Origin: Microbacter sp. GSS18 | GTDB taxonomy: Bacteria; Actinomycetota; Actinomycetes; Actinomycetales; Microbacteriaceae | Reading direction: 5' to 3' | DNA length: 64,000 bases | Assembly (NCBI GenBank): GCA_029319145.1 | Contig: CP119753.1 | Location: 930,001 to 994,000, forward strand | In this document: positions 45,568 through 52,980 of the stretch, piece by piece | Position numbering within the stretch: position 1 is the stretch's first letter | Layout of the letters: each line of letters opens with the position of its first letter | The notes under the pieces: generated by a model | What the model was told of the DNA's origin: nothing | Seen by the model: the letters and a program-made list of their open reading frames with translations, nothing else | Databases searched by the model: none | Program-made: the position numbers and the translations under genes

Positions 45568-45604
45568 TCGGCCCCTGCGGTACAGACCACCCTCTCGGCT
45601 TTGC

Positions 45605-45610
45605 TAAGAT
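45605..45610 (+). promoter_or_regulatory. -10 box (TAAGAT) for tRNA-Asn
   Basis: TAAGAT lies 32 nt before the mature 5' end of tRNA-Asn, in a short AT-richer stretch. Confidence 0.5.
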
Positions 45611-45642
45611 ATTGGAGTTGCCTCCGCGGAGGCGGCGAGTAT

Positions 45643-45715
45643 TCCTCCATAGCTCAATTGGCAGAGCAATCGGCTGTTAACCGGTAGGTTCTTGGTTCGA
45701 GTCCAAGTGGGGGAG
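45643..45715 (+). tRNA. tRNA-Asn (anticodon GTT)
   Basis: The acceptor TCCTCCA pairs with TGGGGGA. D arm AGCTCAATTGGCAGAGC is canonical. The anticodon loop CTGTTAA gives GTT. The T arm CTTGG-TTCGAGT-CCAAG is perfect. Length is 73 nt with discriminator G, and no CCA is encoded. Confidence 0.96.
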
Positions 45716-45720
45716 CAGCA

Positions 45721-45748
45721 GAAAGCCCCGGCATCGCCCGGGGCTTTC
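45721..45748. terminator. Terminator hairpin between tRNA-Asn and def
   Basis: An 11-bp stem (GAAAGCCCCGG / CCGGGGCTTTC) with a six-base loop, 5 nt after the tRNA. It can also end the convergent def transcript. Confidence 0.85.
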
Positions 45749-45772
45749 GTCGTCGGCGGACGCAGGTGCGCG

Positions 45773-46339
45773 CTACGCGTCGAGGTCGTCGACCCCCGGC
45801 ATCCACGAGCTGCCGGGACGGCCCCAGCCGCGCTTTCGCGCCACCTTCTGCGCGGTCTTCCAGTCACCGTCCGAGATGCGGTCGATGTAGAGGACGCCGT
45901 CGAGGTGGTCGAACTCGTGCTGCATGATGCGCGCGCGCCATCCGTCGACCTCGATGCGCACGGGGTCGCCCTCGAGGTCGATTCCGGTGACGAGCACGTC
46001 GTCCGAGCGTCGCAGCGGGAACCGCTCGCCGGGGAACGACAGGCAGCCCTCGGACTCCTCGTCCTGGTCGGGTGCACCCGGCTCGAGCGGGCGCATCCAC
46101 AGCTGCGGATTGATCACGACGCCGCGCCACGGCGCGCCGTCGTCGTCCTGGTACGTGTAGACGAAGATGCGCAGGGCGACGCCCACCTGAGGCGCGGCCA
46201 GACCCACGCCGGGTGCGGCATCCATGGTCTCGTACATGTCGGCGACCAGCGTGCGGATCTCCTCCGTGATCTCGTCGACGGGGGCGGCGGGCGCGTGGAG
46301 CACGGGGTCGCCCATGATGCGAATCGGGAGAACTGCCAC
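45773..46339 (-). CDS. def: Peptide deformylase
   Basis: Def removes the N-formyl group from nascent proteins. The 188-residue metalloenzyme has GVGLAAPQVG near 44-53 (motif 1), EGCLSFPGE at 97-105 with metal ligand Cys99 (motif 2) and QHEFDHLDGVLY with HEFDH at 141-145 (motif 3). All three are intact. The GTG start at 46339 has a TAGGCT box 6 nt upstream. That box is 44 bp from the divergent transporter start. Confidence 0.95.
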   Translation of the reverse strand: MAVLPIRIMGDPVLHAPAAPVDEITEEIRTLVADMYETMDAAPGVGLAAPQVGVALRIFVYTYQDDDGAPWRGVVINPQLWMRPLEPGAPDQDEESEGCLSFPGERFPLRRSDDVLVTGIDLEGDPVRIEVDGWRARIMQHEFDHLDGVLYIDRISDGDWKTAQKVARKRGWGRPGSSWMPGVDDLDA

Positions 46340-46345
46340 GTGCCG

Positions 46346-46351
46346 AGCCTA
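46346..46351 (-). promoter_or_regulatory. -10 box (TAGGCT) for def
   Basis: On the minus strand TAGGCT ends 6 nt before GTG 46339. Confidence 0.65.
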
Positions 46352-46370
46352 TCCGAGCCGTCGGGGCGGA

Positions 46371-46376
46371 TAGGGT
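46371..46376 (+). promoter_or_regulatory. -10 box (TAGGGT) for the DMT transporter
   Basis: TAGGGT ends 7 nt before GTG 46384 and lies 25 bp from the opposing def -10. Confidence 0.6.
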
Positions 46377-46383
46377 CGACATC

Positions 46384-47481
46384 GTGGTCTGGGCTGCGAG
46401 CAACATCGGAGAGGTCGGCGACACGCTCGTCGGCGCGTTCCAGAACCCCGGCATCCTCATCGGCATCCCGCTGGCCCTGCTCGGGGCCGTGTTCATGTCG
46501 TTCGGTGCGCAGTACCAGCATCGTGGCGTGATCAAGGTCGAGGCGATGTCCGGATCAGCCGCGTCGCAAGGTCTGACGTTCGCCCAGCTCGGCCGGCTGA
46601 TGTCACGTCCGTCGTGGGTGCTGGGCACCGCGATGCTGGCCCTGGCGATCGCGTGCCAGCTGGCGGCGCTCTCGTTCGCGCCGCTCATCGTCGTGCAGCC
46701 GCTCGGGGCGGTGTCGCTGGTCATCACGACCCTGCTGAACGCTCGGATCAGCGGTCATCGCCCGACGCGCCGCTCCATGATCTCGATCGCCGCCTGCGTC
46801 GGCGGGATCTTCGTCTTCGTCACGATCGCAGCGCTCTTCGCGACCGAGAAGCCGATTTCGGATCGTCAGCTCATCACCGTGCTGCTCCTGCTGGCAGCCG
46901 TGACGATCGTCTTCGCGATCCTGTGGGTATGGCTGCGGGCTCGCATGGGCGCGCTTTTCTACATCATCGCCGCCGGCGTGATCTACGGCTTCGTGGCCAC
47001 CCTCGCCAAGGTCGTCATCAACCGCATCCAGTCGGGCAACTTCGAGTGGCTGACGCTGACATGTCTGGCCGCCCTGATCGCCGGCACCATCATCGGCGCG
47101 TACTTCGTGCAGACGGCCTACTCGTCGGGACCGCCCGACCTCGTCATCGCCGGACTCACGGTGATCGACCCGATCGTCGCGATCCTGATCGGCCTCATGG
47201 TCCTCGACGAGGCCGCGGGCGCTCCGCTGTGGGCCTACATCAGCTTCGGCGTCGTGGGGGCGATCGCCGTGTGGGGCGTGTTCCAGCTCGCGAGGCACCA
47301 CCCGCAGATCATCAGCGACAGTCAGGAGCTCCCGCTCACGCGCGGGAGCTCGGGCGAGGGCGACATCGCGCACCCGACCACGGGATCCGTCCGCATCACC
47401 GAAGCGGTGTCGAAGGTGTGGCCCGAGCCGCCCGTGCACGATCCCGATCCCGAGCCCGGCGAGACCGATCGCGACGGCTGA
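46384..47481 (+). CDS. DMT-superfamily transporter (NIPA/EamA-like)
   Basis: The 365-residue protein has nine or ten membrane helices. Notable blocks are GIPLALLGAVFMSFGAQYQHRGV near 27, LSFAPLIVVQPLGAVSLVITTLLNARISG near 94, YIIAAGVIYGFVATLAKVV near 197, and GPPDLVIAGLTVIDPIVAILIGLMVLDE near 253. This recalls the drug/metabolite superfamily and NIPA-type magnesium transporters. The charged 50-residue C-terminal tail is cytoplasmic. The substrate is not decidable. It ends back to back with the next gene (TGATCA). Confidence 0.85.
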   Translation: MVWAASNIGEVGDTLVGAFQNPGILIGIPLALLGAVFMSFGAQYQHRGVIKVEAMSGSAASQGLTFAQLGRLMSRPSWVLGTAMLALAIACQLAALSFAPLIVVQPLGAVSLVITTLLNARISGHRPTRRSMISIAACVGGIFVFVTIAALFATEKPISDRQLITVLLLLAAVTIVFAILWVWLRARMGALFYIIAAGVIYGFVATLAKVVINRIQSGNFEWLTLTCLAALIAGTIIGAYFVQTAYSSGPPDLVIAGLTVIDPIVAILIGLMVLDEAAGAPLWAYISFGVVGAIAVWGVFQLARHHPQIISDSQELPLTRGSSGEGDIAHPTTGSVRITEAVSKVWPEPPVHDPDPEPGETDRDG

Positions 47482-47775
47482 TCAACCGCCGTTCGGGACG
47501 ACGATGGTGAGCCGCCCGTGCTCGATCCCGCTGTCGCCGTCCGGTGTCGGTGCCGGAGCGGGCAGTTCGAGCCGACTTTCCCAGTCGGCACGCGCCTGTT
47601 CGGCCGTCGGCTGCCACACGGCGTCGAGCCCCGCAACGACGCCCGCCATCGAGCCACCCGCGGAGCCTTCGAGCTGCCGGCGCCGTTGGGTGCGCTTCAT
47701 GCGCGGGGCCATCGCGACGAGGACGACGAGGGCGACGGCCGTCCCGGCGGCGATGGTCCAGGCGACGGCATCCAT
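47482..47775 (-). CDS. Small single-pass membrane protein, hypothetical
   Basis: ATG 47775 gives a 97-residue protein with a membrane helix at about residues 3-21. A basic stretch (PRMKRTQRRRQ) follows, and then a soluble tail containing VVAGLDAVWQPTAEQARADWESRLELPAP. The longer upstream frame is Pro-rich and overlaps the tRNA-Met gene, so I rejected it. GGAGGA is directly upstream. The composition is plausible, but I recognise no family. It is convergent with the transporter gene. Confidence 0.65.
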   Translation of the reverse strand: MDAVAWTIAAGTAVALVVLVAMAPRMKRTQRRRQLEGSAGGSMAGVVAGLDAVWQPTAEQARADWESRLELPAPAPTPDGDSGIEHGRLTIVVPNGG

Positions 47776-47831
47776 TCCTCCATGGTCCCATGGCGGGATG
47801 CGCGCTCGTCGGCCGGTATTCTCGTGGGGGA

Positions 47832-47905
47832 GGGGCGGTGGCCAAGCTGGTGAAGGCAGCGGGCTCATAACCCGACGATCGTGGGTTCAAGTCCCACCCG
47901 CCCTA
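47832..47905 (+). tRNA. tRNA-Met (anticodon CAT)
   Basis: The acceptor GGGGCGG pairs with CCGCCCT (G-T at the first pair), with discriminator A. The D arm is GCC/GGC. The loop CTCATAA gives CAT at 47866-47868, flanked by GGG/CCC pairs. The T arm GTGGG-TTCAAGT-CCCAC is perfect. Length is 74 nt, and no CCA is encoded. Pair 27-43 is a G-A mismatch. The weak first pair and the three G-C pairs recall initiator tRNAs, so fMet or elongator Met is not settled from sequence alone. Confidence 0.88.
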
Positions 47906-47989
47906 CTGTGAGTGTGCTCGATCGACCCGAGCAGTCGCGACCGGGTCCGAGCGGAGCGGCCCTTCCGTGCGGTGTCGGCGTGGCGCGCC

Positions 47990-50392
47990 TCAGTCGTTGC
48001 CGCGACCGTTTCCGCCGCCGTTTCCGCCGCCCTGCCCGTTTCCACCGCCGTTGTCGTCGCCGGAGTCCTGGGACGGCGGCGGCGGCACGTAGGGACGTCG
48101 CAGGAACTGGCTGGGGGGCGCGGGGAACGCGTCTCCTCCGTAGTACCGGTTCACGGCGGTCTGCACGTCGCGGCCGATCGAATAGCGGGCGCCCGACAGC
48201 AGGGCGCCGTCGTACCACGTGCGGAAGAGGTCGGCCTCGCCGAGCGTGTTCCCGACCCACGAGGCGGTGGTGACCCGCGTGCTCGACTCGATCAGCCACG
48301 TCTGGAACGCCTCGTGCGTGCCGGTCTTGCCGATCAGCGGCGTGCCGTCGTTCGGGTTGCCGAGCGATCCCGTGCCGCCGGGCCGCATGACGCCCTGCAG
48401 CGCGAAGGCCGCTGCGGCGGCGATGTCGGGGTCGAGCACCCGCGAGCACTCGTCGCCGGGCACCGACAGCTCCTGGCCGTCGGCGTTCACCACGCGCTCG
48501 ATCGCCCGGGGCACGCAGTAGACGCCGTTGTTGGCCACGGTCGCGTAGGCGGCCGCCATCGCGACGGGCGCGATGTTGTTGGTGCCGATGATCGAGGCGG
48601 CGCCGATGATCTCCACGCGCCTGCCGTTGCCCTGCGTCACGCCCATGCGGGTGGCGACGTCCTCGATGTCGCACATGTCGAGCTTCTCGGCCATGCCGAG
48701 GTAGCCGCTGTTCAGCGACTGGGCGGTGAACTGCATCGGTGTGCCGGTGTACCCGCGTGCCTTCGCGAAGTTGAGGACGGTGGCGTTCTCGACGTTGATC
48801 CAGGGCCCGTCGCAACGATTGTTGAGACGGGGGATCGGGCGCACGCTGCCGTTGACGCTCTCGTAGAGCGAGTGCCCCTTCTCGAGCCAGTCGATCAGGG
48901 TGAACAGCTTGAAGGTCGACCCGGTGGGGAAGCCCGCGGACACGCCGTGCGTCGAGTCGCCGGCGTACACGAGAGATGTGTAGGACCGGTCGGATGCCGT
49001 GAGCTCGGCGTCCTCCGAGAACTTGTTGTTCTGACTGATGGCGAGGATGCGCCCCGTCGTCGCCTCGACGCTCACCGACGCCGCCCCGAACCTCATGCCG
49101 GGAACGGTCGCCGGTGTGTACTTGCTCACGGCCGACTGCGAGGCGTTCTGAACGCGCCAGTCCAGCGTCGTGTAGATGTGCAGTCCGTCCCGCGTCATCG
49201 CGCGCTGGCGCTCCTGCGCGGTCTCGCCGAACGCGTCGGCGTACGCCGGGTCCGATCGCATCGTGTTCACGACGTACTGGCAGAAGAACGGCGCCTTCGT
49301 CGCCGCGCACCCGATGCGCGCGGGCGTGATCTTCGGGGTGATGGGCTCGACCGCCGCGGCGAGATACTGCTCGTCGGTGATGCGGCCGTCCTCGTGCATG
49401 CGGTCGAGGACGTAGAGCTGGCGGCCCTTGGTCGCGCTGTAGGGGTCGCCCGCGGCGACGTACTCCTCTTGGGTGATGGTGCCCTCGGCCAGAAGCGTGT
49501 CGAGCCCCGCGAGCGTCCCGGGATCCACATCGTCGACCGAGCCGTCGGCCGCCTTGTTGTAGCCGGCGCCGTCCGCTCCGAAGATCGAGCCCTCGGGCCG
49601 GTCGATGCGGTAGGTGTTGGGGTTCTGGACGATGCCGGCGAGGACGGCGGCCTGGCCGACCGAGAGTTTGGAGGCCGTCGAGCCGAAGTAGTAGCGGGCC
49701 GCCGCCTCGATTCCGTAGGTCGTGCCACCGAAGTTGGAGATGTTGAGATACCCGAGCAGGATGTCGCCCTTGGAGTACTCCTGCTCGAGCTCGATGGCGT
49801 AGCGGATCTCCTGCAGCTTGCGCTGGTAGCCGTCGGTGCCCGATGCGTTGGTGGCGTCGAGCCAGCACGCCTGAAGCACTTCGTCGCGGGTCTGGTCCTC
49901 GGTGGCGACGGCGTCGCGTTCACAGCGCTGGACGAGGACGTTCTTGACGTACTGCTGACTGATCGAGGAACCGCCCTGCGTCGCGCCGCCCTGCGCGTTC
50001 GAGATGAGCGCGCGGGTCGTGCCGATGATGTCGATGCCCCCGTGCTCGTAGTAGCGCGGGTCCTCCGACGACAGGATCGCGTCGAACACGACGGGTGAGA
50101 TCTCGTCGAAGTCGACGGGCACACGGTTCTGGTCGTAGAAGGACGTGAGCTCGACATCGTCGCCCGTGTCGGGATCACGGGCGTAGATCGTCGTCGGCAG
50201 CATGAGCCGGTCGATCTCGAGGTAGCCCGGAAGTCCGTCGAAGAGCGAGACCGCCTTGTAGCCGGCATTCCCCGCGAGCACCAGACCGGGAACGAGGGGC
50301 GTCACGACGAGCAGAGCGGCGACGACGCTGAGCACGATGAGCCCCACGAAGCCGGTGATCACACCGGCGAGCGTTCTCTTGTACGGGTTCAT
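47990..50392 (-). CDS. Bifunctional penicillin-binding protein (class A)
   Basis: Class A PBPs polymerise and crosslink peptidoglycan outside the membrane. The 800-residue protein has one N-terminal membrane helix (about 9-38). A GT51 glycosyltransferase domain follows with SSEDPRYYEHGGID near 108, GGSSISQQYVKN near 140, and KLQEIRYAIELEQEYSKGDILLGYLN near 190. The transpeptidase domain has PTGSTFKLF (SxxK), SLNSGYLG (SxN) and KTGTHEAF (KTG). The C-terminus is a Pro stretch and a Gly/Asn-rich tail, probably wall-facing and flexible. It is a single gene. Confidence 0.95.
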   Translation of the reverse strand: MNPYKRTLAGVITGFVGLIVLSVVAALLVVTPLVPGLVLAGNAGYKAVSLFDGLPGYLEIDRLMLPTTIYARDPDTGDDVELTSFYDQNRVPVDFDEISPVVFDAILSSEDPRYYEHGGIDIIGTTRALISNAQGGATQGGSSISQQYVKNVLVQRCERDAVATEDQTRDEVLQACWLDATNASGTDGYQRKLQEIRYAIELEQEYSKGDILLGYLNISNFGGTTYGIEAAARYYFGSTASKLSVGQAAVLAGIVQNPNTYRIDRPEGSIFGADGAGYNKAADGSVDDVDPGTLAGLDTLLAEGTITQEEYVAAGDPYSATKGRQLYVLDRMHEDGRITDEQYLAAAVEPITPKITPARIGCAATKAPFFCQYVVNTMRSDPAYADAFGETAQERQRAMTRDGLHIYTTLDWRVQNASQSAVSKYTPATVPGMRFGAASVSVEATTGRILAISQNNKFSEDAELTASDRSYTSLVYAGDSTHGVSAGFPTGSTFKLFTLIDWLEKGHSLYESVNGSVRPIPRLNNRCDGPWINVENATVLNFAKARGYTGTPMQFTAQSLNSGYLGMAEKLDMCDIEDVATRMGVTQGNGRRVEIIGAASIIGTNNIAPVAMAAAYATVANNGVYCVPRAIERVVNADGQELSVPGDECSRVLDPDIAAAAAFALQGVMRPGGTGSLGNPNDGTPLIGKTGTHEAFQTWLIESSTRVTTASWVGNTLGEADLFRTWYDGALLSGARYSIGRDVQTAVNRYYGGDAFPAPPSQFLRRPYVPPPPSQDSGDDNGGGNGQGGGNGGGNGRGND

Positions 50393-50539
50393 CGCGCTTG
50401 CGTCCTACGCGGCCTGGACAGGCCCGATCTCGGTCTTGCGTGCCGGGGGAGTCATCCTGCCAGTATGCCTCCCCGTGCGGCGAGGCGCGCACATTCCGGC
50501 CGTGAACGTGTCCCAGGAGTTATCCGGCGCAGCACGTGC

Positions 50540-51736
50540 TCATTCGTGTTCCGGAAGCAGCGGCGTGGACCAGCCCGGATCACGTCCGAGCTGAGCCGCT
50601 CGAGAGACCGACGCCGCACCGAATCGGTCCCGCACGGTGTCGAGGACGGAATCGAGGCGCTCGCCGTCGCCCCACTCGATCGGCAGCTCGGGCTGAAGCC
50701 CCTCGGCGCGCACGAGCTGCGACAGCGAGACGCCGATCAGCGTGATCCCGCGGGCCGCGATCTCCGGCTCCGCGGCGGCGAGGAGCCCGCGCGCGGCCGC
50801 GAGGAGGACGGCCGTGTGATCGGTCGCGGAGCGCAGCGTGCGCGACCGGGTCGCCTTCGCGAAGTCGCCGTAGCGCAGGCGCAGCACCACGGTGCGGCAT
50901 CCTCGCCCGCCGTCGCGCAGGCGGCGGGCGAGTCGATCGACGATCTGGGTGAGGATGACGTCGAGCTCTTGCGGCGAGCGCGGACGGCTGCCGAGCGCGC
51001 GCTGCGAGCCGATCGAGCCGCGACGCCGGGTCGTGTCGACCGGACGCGGGTCCCGCAGGCGGGCCAGCGCGTGCAGGTGGGCACCGGCGGCCCTGCCGAG
51101 CAGTCGCTCTGCGGCGGCCGACTCCAGTTCGGCCAGCTGTCCGACCGTGCGGATGCCCAGCCGGTGCAGCTTCTCGGCGGTGGCCGGGCCCACCCCCCAC
51201 AGCCGCTCCACGGGCAGCGGGAGCAGGAACGCCTCCTCGCCGTCGGGCTCGACGACGAGCAGCCCGTCGGGCTTGCTGACGGCGCTCGCGACCTTGGCGA
51301 GGAACTTCGTGCGCGCCACGCCGACCGAGATCGCCAGGCCGACCTCGGAGCGGACCCGCTCACGCAGCCTCACCGCGATCTCCGCGGGCGACCCGGCGAT
51401 GCGTCGGAGGCCGCCCACCTCGAGGAACGCCTCGTCGATCGAGAGTCCCTCGACCAGCGGCGTGGTGTCGCGGAAGATCGCGAAGACGGCGCGGCTCGCG
51501 GCCGAGTAGGCATCCATTCGCGGAGGGACGACGACCGCGTCCGGACACAGCTCCCGCGCCTGTCGGCCGCCCATCGCGGTCCGCACACCGCGCGCCTTCG
51601 CCTCGTAGCTCGCCGCCAGCACGACACCGCCGCCGACGATGACGGGCCGGCCGCGCAGCGCGGGCGCATCCCGCTGCTCGACAGACGCGTAGAAGGCGTC
51701 GAGATCCGCGTGCAGCACGGTCGCCTCGCCTCGCAT
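50540..51736 (-). CDS. dinB: DNA polymerase IV (Y family)
   Basis: DinB performs translesion DNA synthesis. The 398-residue protein starts MRGEATVLHADLDAFYASVEQRD, the first metal motif, then has AASYEAKARGVRTAMGGRQARELCP near 42 and the catalytic GLSIDEAFLEVGG near 100. The helix-hairpin-helix thumb (LPVERLWGVGPATAEKLHRLGIRTVGQL near 175) and the little-finger domain follow. The C-terminus lacks an evident beta-clamp peptide. A GGAGGT Shine-Dalgarno precedes the ATG. Confidence 0.94.
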   Translation of the reverse strand: MRGEATVLHADLDAFYASVEQRDAPALRGRPVIVGGGVVLAASYEAKARGVRTAMGGRQARELCPDAVVVPPRMDAYSAASRAVFAIFRDTTPLVEGLSIDEAFLEVGGLRRIAGSPAEIAVRLRERVRSEVGLAISVGVARTKFLAKVASAVSKPDGLLVVEPDGEEAFLLPLPVERLWGVGPATAEKLHRLGIRTVGQLAELESAAAERLLGRAAGAHLHALARLRDPRPVDTTRRRGSIGSQRALGSRPRSPQELDVILTQIVDRLARRLRDGGRGCRTVVLRLRYGDFAKATRSRTLRSATDHTAVLLAAARGLLAAAEPEIAARGITLIGVSLSQLVRAEGLQPELPIEWGDGERLDSVLDTVRDRFGAASVSRAAQLGRDPGWSTPLLPEHE

Positions 51737-51878
51737 CCCGACCTCCGCCGCTCATCCGTCATCCGGATCGTCGCACGCACGGCGGACATGACCGACGTCG
51801 TGTTCACGAGCCCGCAGGGCTTCGGCGGCGCCGACGCACGCTGAGGCGGATTCGAGAGCCGCGCCCTCGCTCGTCTCC

Positions 51879-51884
51879 TACGAT
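51879..51884 (+). promoter_or_regulatory. -10 box (TACGAT) for the lactonase gene
   Basis: TACGAT ends 6 nt before GTG 51891, a leaderless position. Confidence 0.65.
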
Positions 51885-51890
51885 CGAGGG

Positions 51891-52916
51891 GTGACAGCTT
51901 CCCTCGTCCTCGTCGCGAACTCCGGCGACGGAACCATCAGCTCATTCCGATTCTCGGGCGACGCACTCGAGCTCCTCGCCACGGCCGACGGCCTCACGGG
52001 CTGTTCGAACTTCGTGGTCGACGCCGAACGCGACCGGGTCTACGCCGCGGTGAAGGGCGACCCCGCGGCGATCGTCACCCTGTCGCTCGACCGTGGATCC
52101 GGCGTGCTCACGCCGCTGGCGCGTCGAGACGTGCAGGGCGGGGGTCTGAACTACGTCGCACTCACCCGGGACGGGTCGGCGCTGCTCGGCGCCTCGTACG
52201 GCGGCGGGTTCGGCCTCATCGCGCCGGTGGACGCGTCCGGCGTCGGCGAGCCGGTGTCGCGCATCGCGTACCCCAACCTGCACTCCGTGCTTGCGAGCGC
52301 GGACGGCGCCTTCGCCTACTTCGTCTCGCTCGGCGCCGACCTGATCGCGCAGTTCGCGATCGCGGACGATCTGGCGCTCACACCGCTCACCCCGGCGACC
52401 GCGCCCGCGCCCGCGGGGAGCGGGCCCCGTCACCTCGTGCTCTCGCAGGCGCAGGACGCGGTCTACGTTCTGACCGAGTTCACCGGCGAGGTGCTGCACT
52501 ACCGGCGCGACGTCGCAACGGGTGCCCTGTCCATGGTCGGATCGGTCACGGCCTTCGACACGAGCGCGGGCCTGGGCCGAAGCGAGTTCGGGGCCGATCC
52601 GCGCGCGAACCACTACATCTGGGGGGCCGACCTGCACGCCGGCGCGGAAGGCCGCACGCTGTGGGCCTCCGAGCGCACCGAGAGCACGCTCGCGGCGGTC
52701 GCCGTCCGCGGCGACGGTTCGCTCATGCCCCCCACGGAGTTCACGGTGACCGAGACGCAGCCGCGCGGCTTCGCCCTCAGCCCGGACGGCTCCCGGCTCG
52801 TCGCCGCCGGTGAGCGGTCGACCTCGGTGTCGCTGTACGCCGTCGACGGCGCACGGCTGGAGCTGCTGCAGCGGGCCGAAACGGGCAACGGCGCGAACTG
52901 GGTCCGCTTCGTCTGA
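51891..52916 (+). CDS. Lactonase-family beta-propeller protein (6-phosphogluconolactonase-like)
   Basis: The 341-residue protein resembles the seven-bladed YbhE/Pgl propeller family, which hydrolyses 6-phosphogluconolactone. Repeated blade motifs include GDGTISSFRFSGDALELL near residue 9, YVALTRDGSALLGASYGGG near 85, GPRHLVLSQAQDAVYVLTEF near 180, and PRGFALSPDGSRLVAAGE near 293. There is no signal peptide. The activity is inferred from the family only. It is a single gene. Confidence 0.85.
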   Translation: MTASLVLVANSGDGTISSFRFSGDALELLATADGLTGCSNFVVDAERDRVYAAVKGDPAAIVTLSLDRGSGVLTPLARRDVQGGGLNYVALTRDGSALLGASYGGGFGLIAPVDASGVGEPVSRIAYPNLHSVLASADGAFAYFVSLGADLIAQFAIADDLALTPLTPATAPAPAGSGPRHLVLSQAQDAVYVLTEFTGEVLHYRRDVATGALSMVGSVTAFDTSAGLGRSEFGADPRANHYIWGADLHAGAEGRTLWASERTESTLAAVAVRGDGSLMPPTEFTVTETQPRGFALSPDGSRLVAAGERSTSVSLYAVDGARLELLQRAETGNGANWVRFV

Positions 52917-52980
52917 CCGCGACCGTTCGTCGCGGCGCGCGGGAGAGCCTTCCGCGGAGCGGGCGGCCACGCGGTGCGTG

